A stretch of DNA of 64,000 nt from contig JAEUUF010000022.1 of the NCBI GenBank assembly GCA_016787645.1, forward strand, positions 434,001 to 498,000. Reading direction: 5' to 3'. Below the pieces are notes generated by a model. The model was not told where the DNA came from, searched no databases, and worked only from the letters and a program-made list of their open reading frames with translations. The translations under genes were made by a program, and so were the position numbers. Positions within the stretch are counted from its first letter, which is position 1. Each line of letters starts with the position of its first letter. Source of the DNA: Cyclobacteriaceae bacterium (GTDB taxonomy: Bacteria; Bacteroidota; Bacteroidia; Cytophagales; Cyclobacteriaceae). Of this stretch, positions 1 to 8,974 are shown in pieces.

Positions 1-884
1 AAATGGGAACAGAATTTAATCGAGACAACCTGCTACTGTTCATCAATGAGCCCCGAACTATGGGCGGTTACGAAATTGAATTTCTCGGGGAGCGACTCGA
101 GCCCAGGAACAAGGGAGGCTATGTTAAACGCAGCGAGGTTGAGCCGACTACGGATCCATTCAAGGTAGTCGCCAAACGAAACATCGTGTACCGGGATGAA
201 GTGCTTTACCAGGCCAAAGACACTTTTGAGATCTACCCGGAAAATACGTTTTATGAAATTCAGCTTCGGCAAGAAGGCAAAGTGGTAGCCACCTTATTTC
301 CCAGGGTTCAACTTAATCCCGGTATGGGGGGCATTCTTCCTTCACCCGATATCCGTCGCAACATTGACCGTGATCTGTATACGCACGTCTCGGCGCCCAT
401 GAACAGGGAGGCAGAGCCGGAATGGTCCGCCTTGGAGGAACTTCACGTTTCACCCGGGCAGAAATTCTTCATCAATGATTATGTAGCCACAATCAGCCAT
501 GTGGAGCGGGTAATGGAGCTGCCCGGGCTGAGACTAACCGATGATGATGTCGCTGTGAAGATTACTATTTCCGTAGAAGGCGAACATGACACCTATGTGA
601 TGGAACCCATGTTCCTGATACGGAATCGAGTTGATGTGGGCAGAATCCCCGCAGAAACGGGTGAGTTGGGAGTGAGGATTACGCTGTTGAATATCCATCC
701 CGAAAAGAATGAATTTGTCCTCGGGCTGCAAACCCGGCAAAAGGATTGGGTGATCATCAAGGCGATGGAGAAACCCTACATCAATATCCTGTGGCTGGGC
801 ACAGGGCTGGTTACGCTTGGATTTGTGGTCGCCATGGTTCGTCGATTCCGTGACGAGTCCCGATCGGCTAGTGGGCCTGAATAA
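1..884 (+). CDS. ccmF: Cytochrome c biogenesis protein, CcmF/CcsA type (3' end only)
   Basis: This reading frame is open from the window edge, so the N-terminal part of the protein lies upstream. The visible ~294 residues match the C-terminal periplasmic domain of the CcmF/CcsA heme-lyase family: a beta-rich stretch, the conserved SPDI...DLYT segment near residues 113-128, and a final membrane helix at about residues 262-282 (NILWLGTGLVTLGFVVAMV) followed by a basic tail. Family members present heme to apocytochrome c at the outer face of the cytoplasmic membrane. The heme-binding WWD region would lie in the missing part. The last 17 bases overlap the convergent MoxR gene. The family call is fairly secure; the exact subfamily is less so. 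Confidence 0.8.
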   Translation, partial: MGTEFNRDNLLLFINEPRTMGGYEIEFLGERLEPRNKGGYVKRSEVEPTTDPFKVVAKRNIVYRDEVLYQAKDTFEIYPENTFYEIQLRQEGKVVATLFPRVQLNPGMGGILPSPDIRRNIDRDLYTHVSAPMNREAEPEWSALEELHVSPGQKFFINDYVATISHVERVMELPGLRLTDDDVAVKITISVEGEHDTYVMEPMFLIRNRVDVGRIPAETGELGVRITLLNIHPEKNEFVLGLQTRQKDWVIIKAMEKPYINILWLGTGLVTLGFVVAMVRRFRDESRSASGPE

Positions 885-1839
885 GCTTGGCAATAATGCC
901 GTCGACAGTTATACCATCTGCCTCGGCCTTGAAATTGCGAACCATCCGGTGACGAAGGACGGCCGCCGCAATGGCTCGGACATCCTCTATATCCGGTGAG
1001 AATTTCTTATTCAACAGTGCATTGCACTTGGCCCCGAGAACCAGGTACTGCGAAGCCCGGGGTCCTGCTCCCCACTCCAGGTAATCATTGGCAACGGCTG
1101 AACCGTTGACACCAGGCCGGGTCATATGACTCAGCTTCACAGCGTACTCCACTACGTTGTCAGCCACCGGTACCCTGCGGACGAGGTGCTGGAAGTACAC
1201 GATATCTTCTGCCGAAAGCACTTTGCTGACCGATGCCACCTCATCGGCGGTAGTAGTTTTTACAATTTCAAGTTCTTGCTGATAGGTGGGATAGTCGAGG
1301 AAAATATTGAACATGAACCGGTCCAACTGAGCTTCCGGCAACGGGTAGGTTCCTTCCTGTTCGATAGGGTTTTGTGTTGCCAACACGAAGAAGGGGCGCG
1401 GCAATTCATAGCGTTGGCCCGCGATCGTAACCGCATACTCTTGCATTGATTCCAGCAATGCCGCCTGTGTCTTCGGTGGTGTGCGGTTGATTTCATCCGC
1501 CAGGATAATGTTGGCAAAGATTGGCCCGCGGACAAAGTGAAAGTTTCTTTCCTTATCCATCGTCTCTGCGCCAATGATATCGGATGGCATCAGGTCAGGC
1601 GTAAACTGAATTCTTTTGAATTGAAGATCCAGGGCGTTGGAAATCGTCTGCACGAGGAGCGTTTTTGCCAGGCCAGGAACACCCACCAACAGAGAGTGTC
1701 CCTGGCAAAAGATACCGGTAAGCACTAAACGCACTACTTCATCCTGGCCGACGATGACGCGGGAAATCTCGGATTTCAGTTTGTGGTAGGAGTCCGCCAG
1801 GGCATTGGCAGCGTCAATATCGTTGGCGTAGTGTTGCAT
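868..1839 (-). CDS. MoxR-family AAA+ ATPase
   Basis: A 323-residue MoxR-type AAA+ ATPase. Walker A is GVPGLAKT at residues 53-60, Walker B is IILADE at 111-116, and the sensor-1 region reads VLATQNPIEQEGTYPLPEAQ, diagnostic of MoxR. MoxR ATPases act as chaperones in maturation of envelope or metalloprotein complexes, often with VWA-domain partners. Here no VWA gene is adjacent; the gene lies 28 bases after the SurA-like gene and ends the foldase operon, which suggests an envelope role (inference). Its stop codon overlaps the convergent ccmF end by 17 bases. Confidence 0.92.
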   Translation of the reverse strand: MQHYANDIDAANALADSYHKLKSEISRVIVGQDEVVRLVLTGIFCQGHSLLVGVPGLAKTLLVQTISNALDLQFKRIQFTPDLMPSDIIGAETMDKERNFHFVRGPIFANIILADEINRTPPKTQAALLESMQEYAVTIAGQRYELPRPFFVLATQNPIEQEGTYPLPEAQLDRFMFNIFLDYPTYQQELEIVKTTTADEVASVSKVLSAEDIVYFQHLVRRVPVADNVVEYAVKLSHMTRPGVNGSAVANDYLEWGAGPRASQYLVLGAKCNALLNKKFSPDIEDVRAIAAAVLRHRMVRNFKAEADGITVDGIIAKLIQAH

Positions 1840-1867
1840 CAGCGACCGTTAAAATAAGGTGATTGGA

Positions 1868-3226
1868 TTACTGCAGGATGCCGCACGAATCAAAGGCGGG
1901 GTCCAGTTTTATGAATACGTCGTTCTTTGCTTTTTCAAACCACTTGGCAAGCATCTTGTCTCGCTTTTCAGCCAATGCCGCGGCCTGGATGCGGTGCCAA
2001 TCATCTTTCAGGTTGGCCTGGTGCGGTGGCTGCCGGTCTTTGAAGTAAAGGATTCGGACAGCGTCCTTTCCGTCATCGGTCCGGTAGATAGTAGGCCTTC
2101 CAATGGATCCCACCTTCATGGTATCAATATTGAAGTAAACAATGGGGTCCATATCCTTGACCGAAATTTTGGATCCTCCATCCTCGTCCGTGAAATATCC
2201 ACCAAAGCCTTTCGTGCGCAAGTCATCTGAATATTTCTTAGCAGCATCTTCAAACGTAATACTATCTCTCTGTATAGCCAGGCGGAGGCTGTCAAGGTAT
2301 TGCTCGGCCCGGTTAAGATCTTCGCGGGAAGGCACCGCTGAAATCAAAATGTGACGAGAGTGGTATTCATTCCCCCGGCGGTCAATAAGCTGCATGATGT
2401 GAAAACCAAACATCGATTCAAATGGCTGGGAAATCTCTCCTTTCTTGAGCTTGAATGCCATTGCTTCATATTGAGCGACCATAGCTCCACGCCCGACGTA
2501 TCCCATATCCCCCCCGTTATACTGGGCACTGGGGTCTTCCGAAAACTTGCGCGCCAGCTCATTGAAATCTTCTCCATCCAGGATACGCTGACGAATTTCA
2601 GTAAGCTTGAGTTTGGTGGCCAATTTCTGTTCGTCACTGATTTGCGCCTTCCTCACAATCTGGGCCACCACCACATCCGCGGAGTAGAAGGGAAGACTGT
2701 CCGTAGGAATTTTGGAGAAGAATCGCTTCACTTCGGCCGGTGTAACCGAGAGCCCTTTGGTGATCTTTCGCTGCATCGCGTTACCCAACATTTGCTCACG
2801 GATCTGATCACGAAGCTCCAGCTTGATCTGCTCAAGGGTTTTTCCATAGGTTCGCTCCAGTTGTTCAGGCGAGTTTCCTGAATTCTGAAGGATCATGTTC
2901 ATGCGCTGATCGGTATTGTTGTCCACCTCGAGATCGGTTACCACCACCGAATCAATCTCCGCCTTGGCGACCAACAACTTGTTGATGACCAGCTGGCTGA
3001 ATATTCCGCAACGCGCCTGCTCGGAAGGCCGGCCACCGTTGCTCAGATAATTCTGGTAGGCTCCATCAAACTCGGAATTGAGGAGGATGTAGTTATCCAC
3101 CTTGGCAATAATCTTGTCAACCACAAATCCTTTGCTCTCTTGCGCCAAACTGAGGCGAACCCCGGCCAGCAGCAGTACGCTAACGATCAAAAATCTCAAA
3201 ATTCTTCTGTTTGACTGCATTTTCAT
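1868..3226 (-). CDS. SurA-like periplasmic peptidyl-prolyl isomerase
   Basis: About 452 residues: signal peptide (RILRFLIVSVLLLAGVRLSLAQ), a SurA-type N-terminal chaperone region, then two parvulin (PpiC) domains. The first includes the RKFSEDPSAQYNGGDMGYV block near residue 235-255 and the second the KKYSDDLRTKGFGGYF block. It probably chaperones outer-membrane proteins through the periplasm. I start it at the ATG at 3226 because GGAG lies 10 bases upstream and the signal peptide begins there; a longer frame back to 3259 would prepend non-signal sequence. It overlaps the end of the preceding lipoprotein gene by about 47 bases, implying translational coupling. Confidence 0.88.
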   Translation of the reverse strand: MKMQSNRRILRFLIVSVLLLAGVRLSLAQESKGFVVDKIIAKVDNYILLNSEFDGAYQNYLSNGGRPSEQARCGIFSQLVINKLLVAKAEIDSVVVTDLEVDNNTDQRMNMILQNSGNSPEQLERTYGKTLEQIKLELRDQIREQMLGNAMQRKITKGLSVTPAEVKRFFSKIPTDSLPFYSADVVVAQIVRKAQISDEQKLATKLKLTEIRQRILDGEDFNELARKFSEDPSAQYNGGDMGYVGRGAMVAQYEAMAFKLKKGEISQPFESMFGFHIMQLIDRRGNEYHSRHILISAVPSREDLNRAEQYLDSLRLAIQRDSITFEDAAKKYSDDLRTKGFGGYFTDEDGGSKISVKDMDPIVYFNIDTMKVGSIGRPTIYRTDDGKDAVRILYFKDRQPPHQANLKDDWHRIQAAALAEKRDKMLAKWFEKAKNDVFIKLDPAFDSCGILQ

Positions 3227-4070
3227 ACACTTCGTTCTCCAAAGACCTCGCAAGTTCAACTTTTCTTTTGTTTAACAGAATATTACGGATGTCTTCTTTT
3301 ACGAATTCAAGCGGAGAGATGTTATCGGAAATCCTGTACTTGTCTACCTTCAGGTAGTAGAGAAATTCGTTATCACCCGCTTCATAGTAGGGATTGCTCT
3401 TCAGAAACTGAACCTTATTGGGAATCTCTGCAATCGGACTATTAACCACCAGCTTGTCAAACTCAATCCAAAGGCTGTCACCCAGGTGATAAGCGGCCGA
3501 AAAACTCAGACAATATGAACGCAGTTCTTCCTGGTCCTTTGGCTTCCTGGAAAAAATCATCTCCTTGATCTTATTGGTCCGCGGAGCCGTACGCGGCACC
3601 TTGATATATGTTCCCCGCACAATGCTTTGCTTCAAGGTAAAGTTGTCGAGGTGATTATTGTAGTAGTCCGTGATTTCCTGCTCCGATATATTTTCATCCA
3701 GGTGCTGACGAATGTAATAGTTCTGATACTCATAGCCGATCAGGCTGTACCGGTATTCCAGCACCTTGCGCTCGACCTCCGCTTCATCAATATTCATGGT
3801 CCGCGTGGCTTCCTGGATGATCAATTGCTTCCGGATCCAACTGTTGACGTAAGCCGAAACACGGGCCGCACTGTCCTCCGGAGATGTCTTGCTGTCGACA
3901 ATACCCAACAAGTCATCAGGGTAGAGATACACATCGTTCACCCTTGCCACGGGACGAGGCGACTGCGCTGGAGTTTTTTCTTCCTGCTTGCGTCGGATAA
4001 GTTCACATCCCCCGGCGAGAAGCGAAATCAGGCCAAAGCTCACCACCAGGCGATAGGAGGTTATATTCAT
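3180..4070 (-). CDS. SurA_N-like periplasmic foldase lipoprotein without a clear rotamase domain
   Basis: A 296-residue lipoprotein with a lipobox LAGGC near residue 22. After the lipidated Cys comes a proline-rich linker, VARVNDVYLYPDDL (the usual opening of SurA-type N domains), then helical segments rich in charged residues. I do not see a second half with the parvulin signature GGDLG / GFHIV, so it may be a chaperone only, unlike its two neighbours. The gene overlaps the upstream isomerase gene by 4 bases (ATGA type) and the downstream SurA-like gene. It is probably an outer- or inner-membrane-anchored OMP-assembly helper; function inferred from context. Confidence 0.75.
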   Translation of the reverse strand: MNITSYRLVVSFGLISLLAGGCELIRRKQEEKTPAQSPRPVARVNDVYLYPDDLLGIVDSKTSPEDSAARVSAYVNSWIRKQLIIQEATRTMNIDEAEVERKVLEYRYSLIGYEYQNYYIRQHLDENISEQEITDYYNNHLDNFTLKQSIVRGTYIKVPRTAPRTNKIKEMIFSRKPKDQEELRSYCLSFSAAYHLGDSLWIEFDKLVVNSPIAEIPNKVQFLKSNPYYEAGDNEFLYYLKVDKYRISDNISPLEFVKEDIRNILLNKRKVELARSLENEVYENAVKQKNFEIFDR

Positions 4071-6013
4071 GGGCGTGTCAACTCTTGGATAACGTATTTT
4101 TTTCCTTTGCTATTGAATTTTGCCGGGTATTTTGTTCGAAGTTGTTTTACCCACTCCTTCTCCAGCTGGTCCTGGTAGTCCGAAATCACCTGCGAGCGAA
4201 TTTCTGCAAAACCCCTGATGCCGGGTGGTACCAGCGTACTTATCTGAACAAGATAATACGTTTCGTCCAACCGAATGGCATGCAAGCCAATGGTCCTGGG
4301 GACACGATCAACGGCTTTACTCTCGCCAGGGGCAAAATTTCTTGGTCCCTGGACCGACCTGAATTTCTTTACCTGGTCCGGTCGCAACGAATCCCCGCGT
4401 TGCAGCACAGTGCGCACGTTGGTATGAAGCACAGAGTCCTCGGTGGCCAACAAGGTAGCACGTACCCGCTCACCCGCCTGGTATTTATCCTTGTTGTGCT
4501 CATAATAGGCATGTAGCGCCAGGGAATCTTCCGTGGCTTTGTTCCAAACTTCTTTCTCCATGATGGTGAAGAGCAGGATGCCTTCGCGGTATTCATTCAG
4601 GAGATAGCCATACGCTGGCTTGGTCTTGGTGATTTCCTCCTCCTCCAGTTCTTCCATTTTTGTCCGGGCAAAACGATCCAGCAATTGCTCCATGTAGGAC
4701 GAAGGTGCCAGCGTCTGAGGTTGTTGTTCCAGCCTGACAAACGAAACAGCTTCAGAAACCAGGTAGGGCCTTGCACGCAATGAAAAGAAGGGCGCCTCCA
4801 ACAATTCCTTCGATCCGCGAAATCTCCACGTCGCACGGAGAATCGAGCTGTCTGCCAGCCCTAACAATTGTGCTCGGATTCCGGGTTGTTCCTGATAACC
4901 AAAAGACTTCAATTTGGCAGCGTTGAATTGCGCTTCCTCCAATTGGAACCGTTCATCGCGGCTCACCCGTCTCCGCAACGATTCCTGAGCGGTTTCAAAA
5001 GAAGGGACAGGTATCCGCCGTTCCAGCCGCACAATATGCCATCCATACGCAGACTGGAAAGGATCCGACACCTCGCCGGGTTCGTGAAGGGAAAACGCCA
5101 CCGCCTCAAATTCAGGTACGCCCGCCAATGCACCGACGCCAAAGGGACGCAGTCTTCCACCGGAATTCTTCGTGGACTGATCGTCGGAATACTCTCGGCA
5201 AAGTTCATCCCAGGCGCGTCCACCCTGGAGCTGGGTATGAATTTCAAAGATCTTGGCCTTCACTTTCTTATCATCGGGTGTGCCGGTACGCAAGATGATG
5301 TGCGAAACCTCCACCTCGCCCCGGGCGAGGCGCCGATCAACCACCTTAATAAGGTGATACCCTAAGCGTGTCCTGACCGGCTTTGATATTTCCCCTGTCT
5401 TCAGGGTGTAGGCAGCCTCTTCAAATGGATAGACCATCTGGAGGACAGTAAAGTACCCAAGGTCGCCGGCATTAATTCGTGCGCTCGGATCTTCCGAATA
5501 AGTGCGCGCCAGGGTCGCAAAGTCTTCACCGGCCAGTATCCGCTCCCTGAACTTCATGATCCGCTCGAAGGCAGCCAGGGTATCGGCTGGCGGGGCATCA
5601 TTCTTTACTCCAATTAGCAGGTGCGAAGCGCGCACCTCGAGGTTCATTCGCTCATAGGCTTGGCGGGTGAGCCGATCAAGCACATCATTACCTTTGAGAT
5701 AGGGTCTGCGAAGTTCTTCCCGGTAATTGGCGAACTCTCTCTGGAAAGCTCTGGTCGTGTCATATCCTCTTTCTTTCGCCTCGGTAACTTTTGCCTTGAA
5801 AGCAACCAGTAAGTCCAGGTATTCATTCACCTTGGCTTCTGTGTGATCTTCTTTCCTGGGGTGATTCTTCCTAAACAGGTAAAGAAATTCTTCGGTAGAT
5901 ACGGAGGTACCTCCGAGGGTAAAAAGGGTCAACGGCCTGTCCTTGGGCGGACGAGCCTGCGGAAATACAGGGCCACCCACCAGGCAAAGCATCAAAAGAA
6001 ATGGAATTCGCAC
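4067..6013 (-). CDS. Tandem-parvulin periplasmic peptidyl-prolyl isomerase
   Basis: A 648-residue exported foldase beginning with a GTG codon. The signal peptide is RIPFLLMLCLVGGPVFPQA. Two consecutive PpiC domains follow: the first spans about residues 128-225 (ASHLLIGV ... YSEDPSARINAGDLGYF ... GYHLIKV), the second about 232-335 (VSHIILRT ... YSDDQSTKNSGGRLRPF ... GWHIVRL). The C-terminal ~300 residues are helical and lysine-rich with no recognised domain. This is the first gene of the three-foldase operon and carries a strong promoter at 6036-6066. It likely isomerises prolyl bonds in outer-membrane or secreted proteins. Confidence 0.9.
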   Translation of the reverse strand: MRIPFLLMLCLVGGPVFPQARPPKDRPLTLFTLGGTSVSTEEFLYLFRKNHPRKEDHTEAKVNEYLDLLVAFKAKVTEAKERGYDTTRAFQREFANYREELRRPYLKGNDVLDRLTRQAYERMNLEVRASHLLIGVKNDAPPADTLAAFERIMKFRERILAGEDFATLARTYSEDPSARINAGDLGYFTVLQMVYPFEEAAYTLKTGEISKPVRTRLGYHLIKVVDRRLARGEVEVSHIILRTGTPDDKKVKAKIFEIHTQLQGGRAWDELCREYSDDQSTKNSGGRLRPFGVGALAGVPEFEAVAFSLHEPGEVSDPFQSAYGWHIVRLERRIPVPSFETAQESLRRRVSRDERFQLEEAQFNAAKLKSFGYQEQPGIRAQLLGLADSSILRATWRFRGSKELLEAPFFSLRARPYLVSEAVSFVRLEQQPQTLAPSSYMEQLLDRFARTKMEELEEEEITKTKPAYGYLLNEYREGILLFTIMEKEVWNKATEDSLALHAYYEHNKDKYQAGERVRATLLATEDSVLHTNVRTVLQRGDSLRPDQVKKFRSVQGPRNFAPGESKAVDRVPRTIGLHAIRLDETYYLVQISTLVPPGIRGFAEIRSQVISDYQDQLEKEWVKQLRTKYPAKFNSKGKKYVIQELTRP

Positions 6014-6035
6014 GCTGGATTGACGTTGGAACCCG

Positions 6036-6066
6036 CAAAAATACGAGGTGTCCCCGGATAGCCAAA
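6036..6066 (-). promoter_or_regulatory. Bacteroidota-type promoter for the foldase-moxR operon
   Basis: On the minus strand a TTTG (complement of 6063-6066) is followed after 19 bases by TATTTTTG (complement of 6036-6043), an exact TTTG-N19-TAnnTTTG pair. It lies 22 bases before the GTG start at 6013 and directly beyond the stop of the HATPase gene, so the foldase operon can be transcribed separately from the regulatory genes upstream. Confidence 0.6.
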
Positions 6067-6070
6067 CCGG

Positions 6071-6484
6071 TTATTTCAGTTGCTTGGAAAGGCGGCAAAC
6101 AAATTTCCCGTTCCGCGTGATGTACTGCACGTCATCCATGATCGACTTTACCAACCGTATACCCAAACCTCCCTTTCGCTTTTCGTGCACGAGGTTATCC
6201 AAGGTGGGTTCACTGAATTGGTTAATATCAAACATCTCTCCATCATCAGAGATTTCAAAAATCAGTTGACCCTTCTTAGGAACGTCAATGCTGAGTTCAA
6301 GGAAATGGTCAGGGTTACAGTGATGAGCGTGAATCATCAGGTTCGAACACATCTCATCAAGCGCCAGGATGATTTCATTCAGCACAACATCGGAAGTCAC
6401 GTGCCCGCGCAGTGACTTCCGGATGAAGTCCCGGATGCCCTTGAGGTTCTCCAGGCTGCAGCCGATCTTATGCTGATAATTCAT
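6071..6484 (-). CDS. HATPase-domain anti-sigma/serine kinase, RsbW-like
   Basis: A 137-residue single-domain GHKL ATPase. The N box reads ALDEMCSNLMIHAHH, the G1 box SDDGEMFD and the G2 box KGGLGIRLVKSIMDDV, the layout of RsbW/SpoIIAB anti-sigma kinases. In partner switching such a kinase phosphorylates the STAS antagonist on a serine and binds a target protein otherwise. The gene overlaps the STAS gene by 17 bases and sits downstream of a SpoIIE-type phosphatase, making a complete switch. No general-stress sigma factor is adjacent, so the target is unknown. Confidence 0.85.
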   Translation of the reverse strand: MNYQHKIGCSLENLKGIRDFIRKSLRGHVTSDVVLNEIILALDEMCSNLMIHAHHCNPDHFLELSIDVPKKGQLIFEISDDGEMFDINQFSEPTLDNLVHEKRKGGLGIRLVKSIMDDVQYITRNGKFVCRLSKQLK

Positions 6485-6818
6485 TCAACTTTTTCTTTGC
6501 GTCCTGCTTGGTGGGTTGGATCTGAAGAAGGTTGGCCAATCCAAGGATTTGGAAAGTATTGATGACTTTCTCCTTCATTCCGTACAGCACCATGGTAATC
6601 TTCTTGTCTTTGAATTCTTCGATATATGACATGAACACACCGAGTCCCGCGGAAGAAATGTATTCCAAGGCACTGCAGTCAACGAGGATCTTGGTAAATC
6701 CTTCGCCTACGCTCTTGGCAATGGCCAGGTCGAGTTCGATGGATGAACTGGCGTCGATTTCCCCCACGATGGCCAGGATCTCAATCCCCTCCTCCTGTAA
6801 GCGCTTGATGTGAACCAT
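6468..6818 (-). CDS. STAS-domain anti-sigma factor antagonist, RsbV-like
   Basis: A 116-residue STAS protein. The segment DCSALEYISSAGLGVFMSY contains the conserved serine (SSAGL, near residue 57) that is phosphorylated by RsbW/SpoIIAB-type kinases and dephosphorylated by PP2C enzymes. It lies between the phosphatase gene (38 bases upstream) and the kinase gene (17-base overlap), as expected for a three-component switch. In the unphosphorylated state it should sequester the HATPase partner (family knowledge). Confidence 0.88.
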   Translation of the reverse strand: MVHIKRLQEEGIEILAIVGEIDASSSIELDLAIAKSVGEGFTKILVDCSALEYISSAGLGVFMSYIEEFKDKKITMVLYGMKEKVINTFQILGLANLLQIQPTKQDAKKKLNELSA

Positions 6819-6856
6819 AGGTTTCTAACGTATTTGGTTTTCGAATGTTCTTTTTC

Positions 6857-8944
6857 CTATTTGAACTTAACAATCATGGTGGTATAGTCGTCATCAATTT
6901 CCTCCGTGCCGGTATACTCATACAGCCTCCGGATCAGGTGTTCCTGCATTTCCCGGGGAGTGCCCGCTGACACCTCCATCATCGTCTCTTTTAGCCGTTC
7001 CAGCCCGAACTCTTCACCCTTTGGATTCTTGGCCTCCGTGATCCCATCTGTATACAGCACCATAACATCACCCACGGCGTAGTTAATCGCGTGTGTTTCC
7101 ACATGATGGCAGTAATCCTGCCCTTTTACCATGCCCAGTGCAGCGCCTTTATCTACGAGGAAAGTGGATTGTTTTTCTGCTGCGCGATAGTACAACACCG
7201 GGCAGTGACCCGCACGTGAATAATGGATCTTCCTTTCATGCATATCCAGCATAAAATAGGTTGCTGAAATGAACGATCCCCGCTCGAGGCAATACCGCAA
7301 CGCCTGGTTCGCCCGGATCATAAACTCACGGGGATCCAGGGCCTGCTGGGCGAGGCTGTGAAAAATTCCCTTCATCTGCGACATATGAAAGGCCGCCGTA
7401 GTTCCTTTTCCAGACACATCGGCGATGATCAGTCCTACCTGGTGGTCACTGATGCGAAGGGTATCATAATAGTCACCGCCCACTTCGTCCGCAGATTCAG
7501 CAAACGCTGCAATCTCGAAATCGGCTCCGGATTCAAGGCGATTAGGCAACAAACTCTTCTGAACATTCTTCGCAATCTTGAGCTCTTCCTTGTACCGTTC
7601 AGTTTGTATCGCCTCCTTCATCAGGCGGAAGTTTTCGATGGAAATCCCTGCCTGGTTGGCAAAAGCGGCAACGATCTGCGTCATCTCCTTATTAAAACCG
7701 TCCGGCAATTCCTTGAGCAGCGCAAGTGTTCCAATCTTTTCTCCCTTAACCTGCACCGGGAAAGCCATGATCGAGCGGAACCGGGTTCCTTTCAGGGTGG
7801 CCAGGTGCGAGGACAGGTTTCGCGTCTTGTCTGTACTTTGATCCAGAACTCCCTTTACGTTCCGACCACTAAGGTGTTCCTGGATACGAATTGCTTCAGC
7901 TTCCGGTATGTTCCGGGTTTGAAGTCGGTATTGCTCGTGGTCACCCTTGATTTCGAGCCAGGCGGCATCCGCAAACACCGAACTTACCGAACTCTCCAGC
8001 AAGATGTCATAAACGCTTTCCTCACTCTGCTCGGTCTGCACCGACTGGCTGATGCGTTGAAAATTCACTACTTCTTCCAACTTCTGTTCGAATACGGATG
8101 AAGTTGGAAGATTGAAAAGTATGACCAGGAAGGAAAAGATTCCATAAAGGATGACAAACGAGAAGAGGTAGATATTAAAGATGTGACCATTGAACTCCAG
8201 GAACGCCGACGACTGAGCGGCAATCTCTTCGGAAAAGCGATTTGTGGTGTAAAAGAAATAACCCAGGTAAAAGAATGAAAGCATCAATAAGAGGAGGCTC
8301 GTCCACTTCTGCCGGAAATTCAGGTAAGCGACCCACTTCATGTTAGCGGAAAGCACGAGCGCAAGGAGGCCGGTCAGCACACTGACGATGCTCAACATCC
8401 ATTCTCCCTGGAACAGTTGGACGATGTCCGAAAGGAGTACGGCCAACAAGGCAAACTCAAACAACGTCCACCCCCGGATAAGCCACTTTGACTTTTGATA
8501 CAGGATCAATCGCTTCCAGCAGGTAAAGGCCGCGGTCATGAAGCTGATGAACAAACCGAGGTTCATCAGGTATTGTACTTCGATAAAGAAGATATTGGAC
8601 GAAAGCTTCGTGGACCCAAGAAGGAAATCAAGCAGGCGAAGAGCGAGTGATAGCACGGTGGCCACCAGTCCGGTAGCAAATACCCTCCACAACAGGTCGG
8701 TGAAATTGAGCGTTTCGTCCCGCTCGATCTTGAATTTGTAATAATAGTAAAGGCTGATCACATACAGGTCGAGCATGACCTTGGGCAACCATACCGGGAG
8801 ATCGGGGATGAGACCTTTCAGGTCGCTGAAGAGCACCGTAACGTCCGAAAAAAGCATGACCAGCCAGGCGATGGTGGCCGCGAGGAACGAAAAGCGGGCA
8901 AGAGCTTTGGTCTTCACAAGGTTTGTTCTGCTCCCGAACAACAA
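6857..8944 (-). CDS. Membrane SpoIIE/RsbU-type PP2C phosphatase with GAF domain
   Basis: A 695-residue protein. The first ~280 residues hold about seven or eight hydrophobic membrane segments; a GAF-like sensor follows at roughly 320-450; the C-terminal PP2C/SpoIIE domain has GGDYYD near 488, IADVSGKG near 505, LYTDGITEA near 633 and a terminal DDDYTTMIVKF. It probably dephosphorylates the neighbouring STAS protein in response to a membrane or GAF-sensed signal. The gene begins 30 bases after guaB and may be cotranscribed with it. The ligand is unknown. Confidence 0.88.
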   Translation of the reverse strand: MLFGSRTNLVKTKALARFSFLAATIAWLVMLFSDVTVLFSDLKGLIPDLPVWLPKVMLDLYVISLYYYYKFKIERDETLNFTDLLWRVFATGLVATVLSLALRLLDFLLGSTKLSSNIFFIEVQYLMNLGLFISFMTAAFTCWKRLILYQKSKWLIRGWTLFEFALLAVLLSDIVQLFQGEWMLSIVSVLTGLLALVLSANMKWVAYLNFRQKWTSLLLLMLSFFYLGYFFYTTNRFSEEIAAQSSAFLEFNGHIFNIYLFSFVILYGIFSFLVILFNLPTSSVFEQKLEEVVNFQRISQSVQTEQSEESVYDILLESSVSSVFADAAWLEIKGDHEQYRLQTRNIPEAEAIRIQEHLSGRNVKGVLDQSTDKTRNLSSHLATLKGTRFRSIMAFPVQVKGEKIGTLALLKELPDGFNKEMTQIVAAFANQAGISIENFRLMKEAIQTERYKEELKIAKNVQKSLLPNRLESGADFEIAAFAESADEVGGDYYDTLRISDHQVGLIIADVSGKGTTAAFHMSQMKGIFHSLAQQALDPREFMIRANQALRYCLERGSFISATYFMLDMHERKIHYSRAGHCPVLYYRAAEKQSTFLVDKGAALGMVKGQDYCHHVETHAINYAVGDVMVLYTDGITEAKNPKGEEFGLERLKETMMEVSAGTPREMQEHLIRRLYEYTGTEEIDDDYTTMIVKFK

Positions 8945-8974
8945 GAGCCTGCTAAGATCGCAAGTTTTTTGAAC

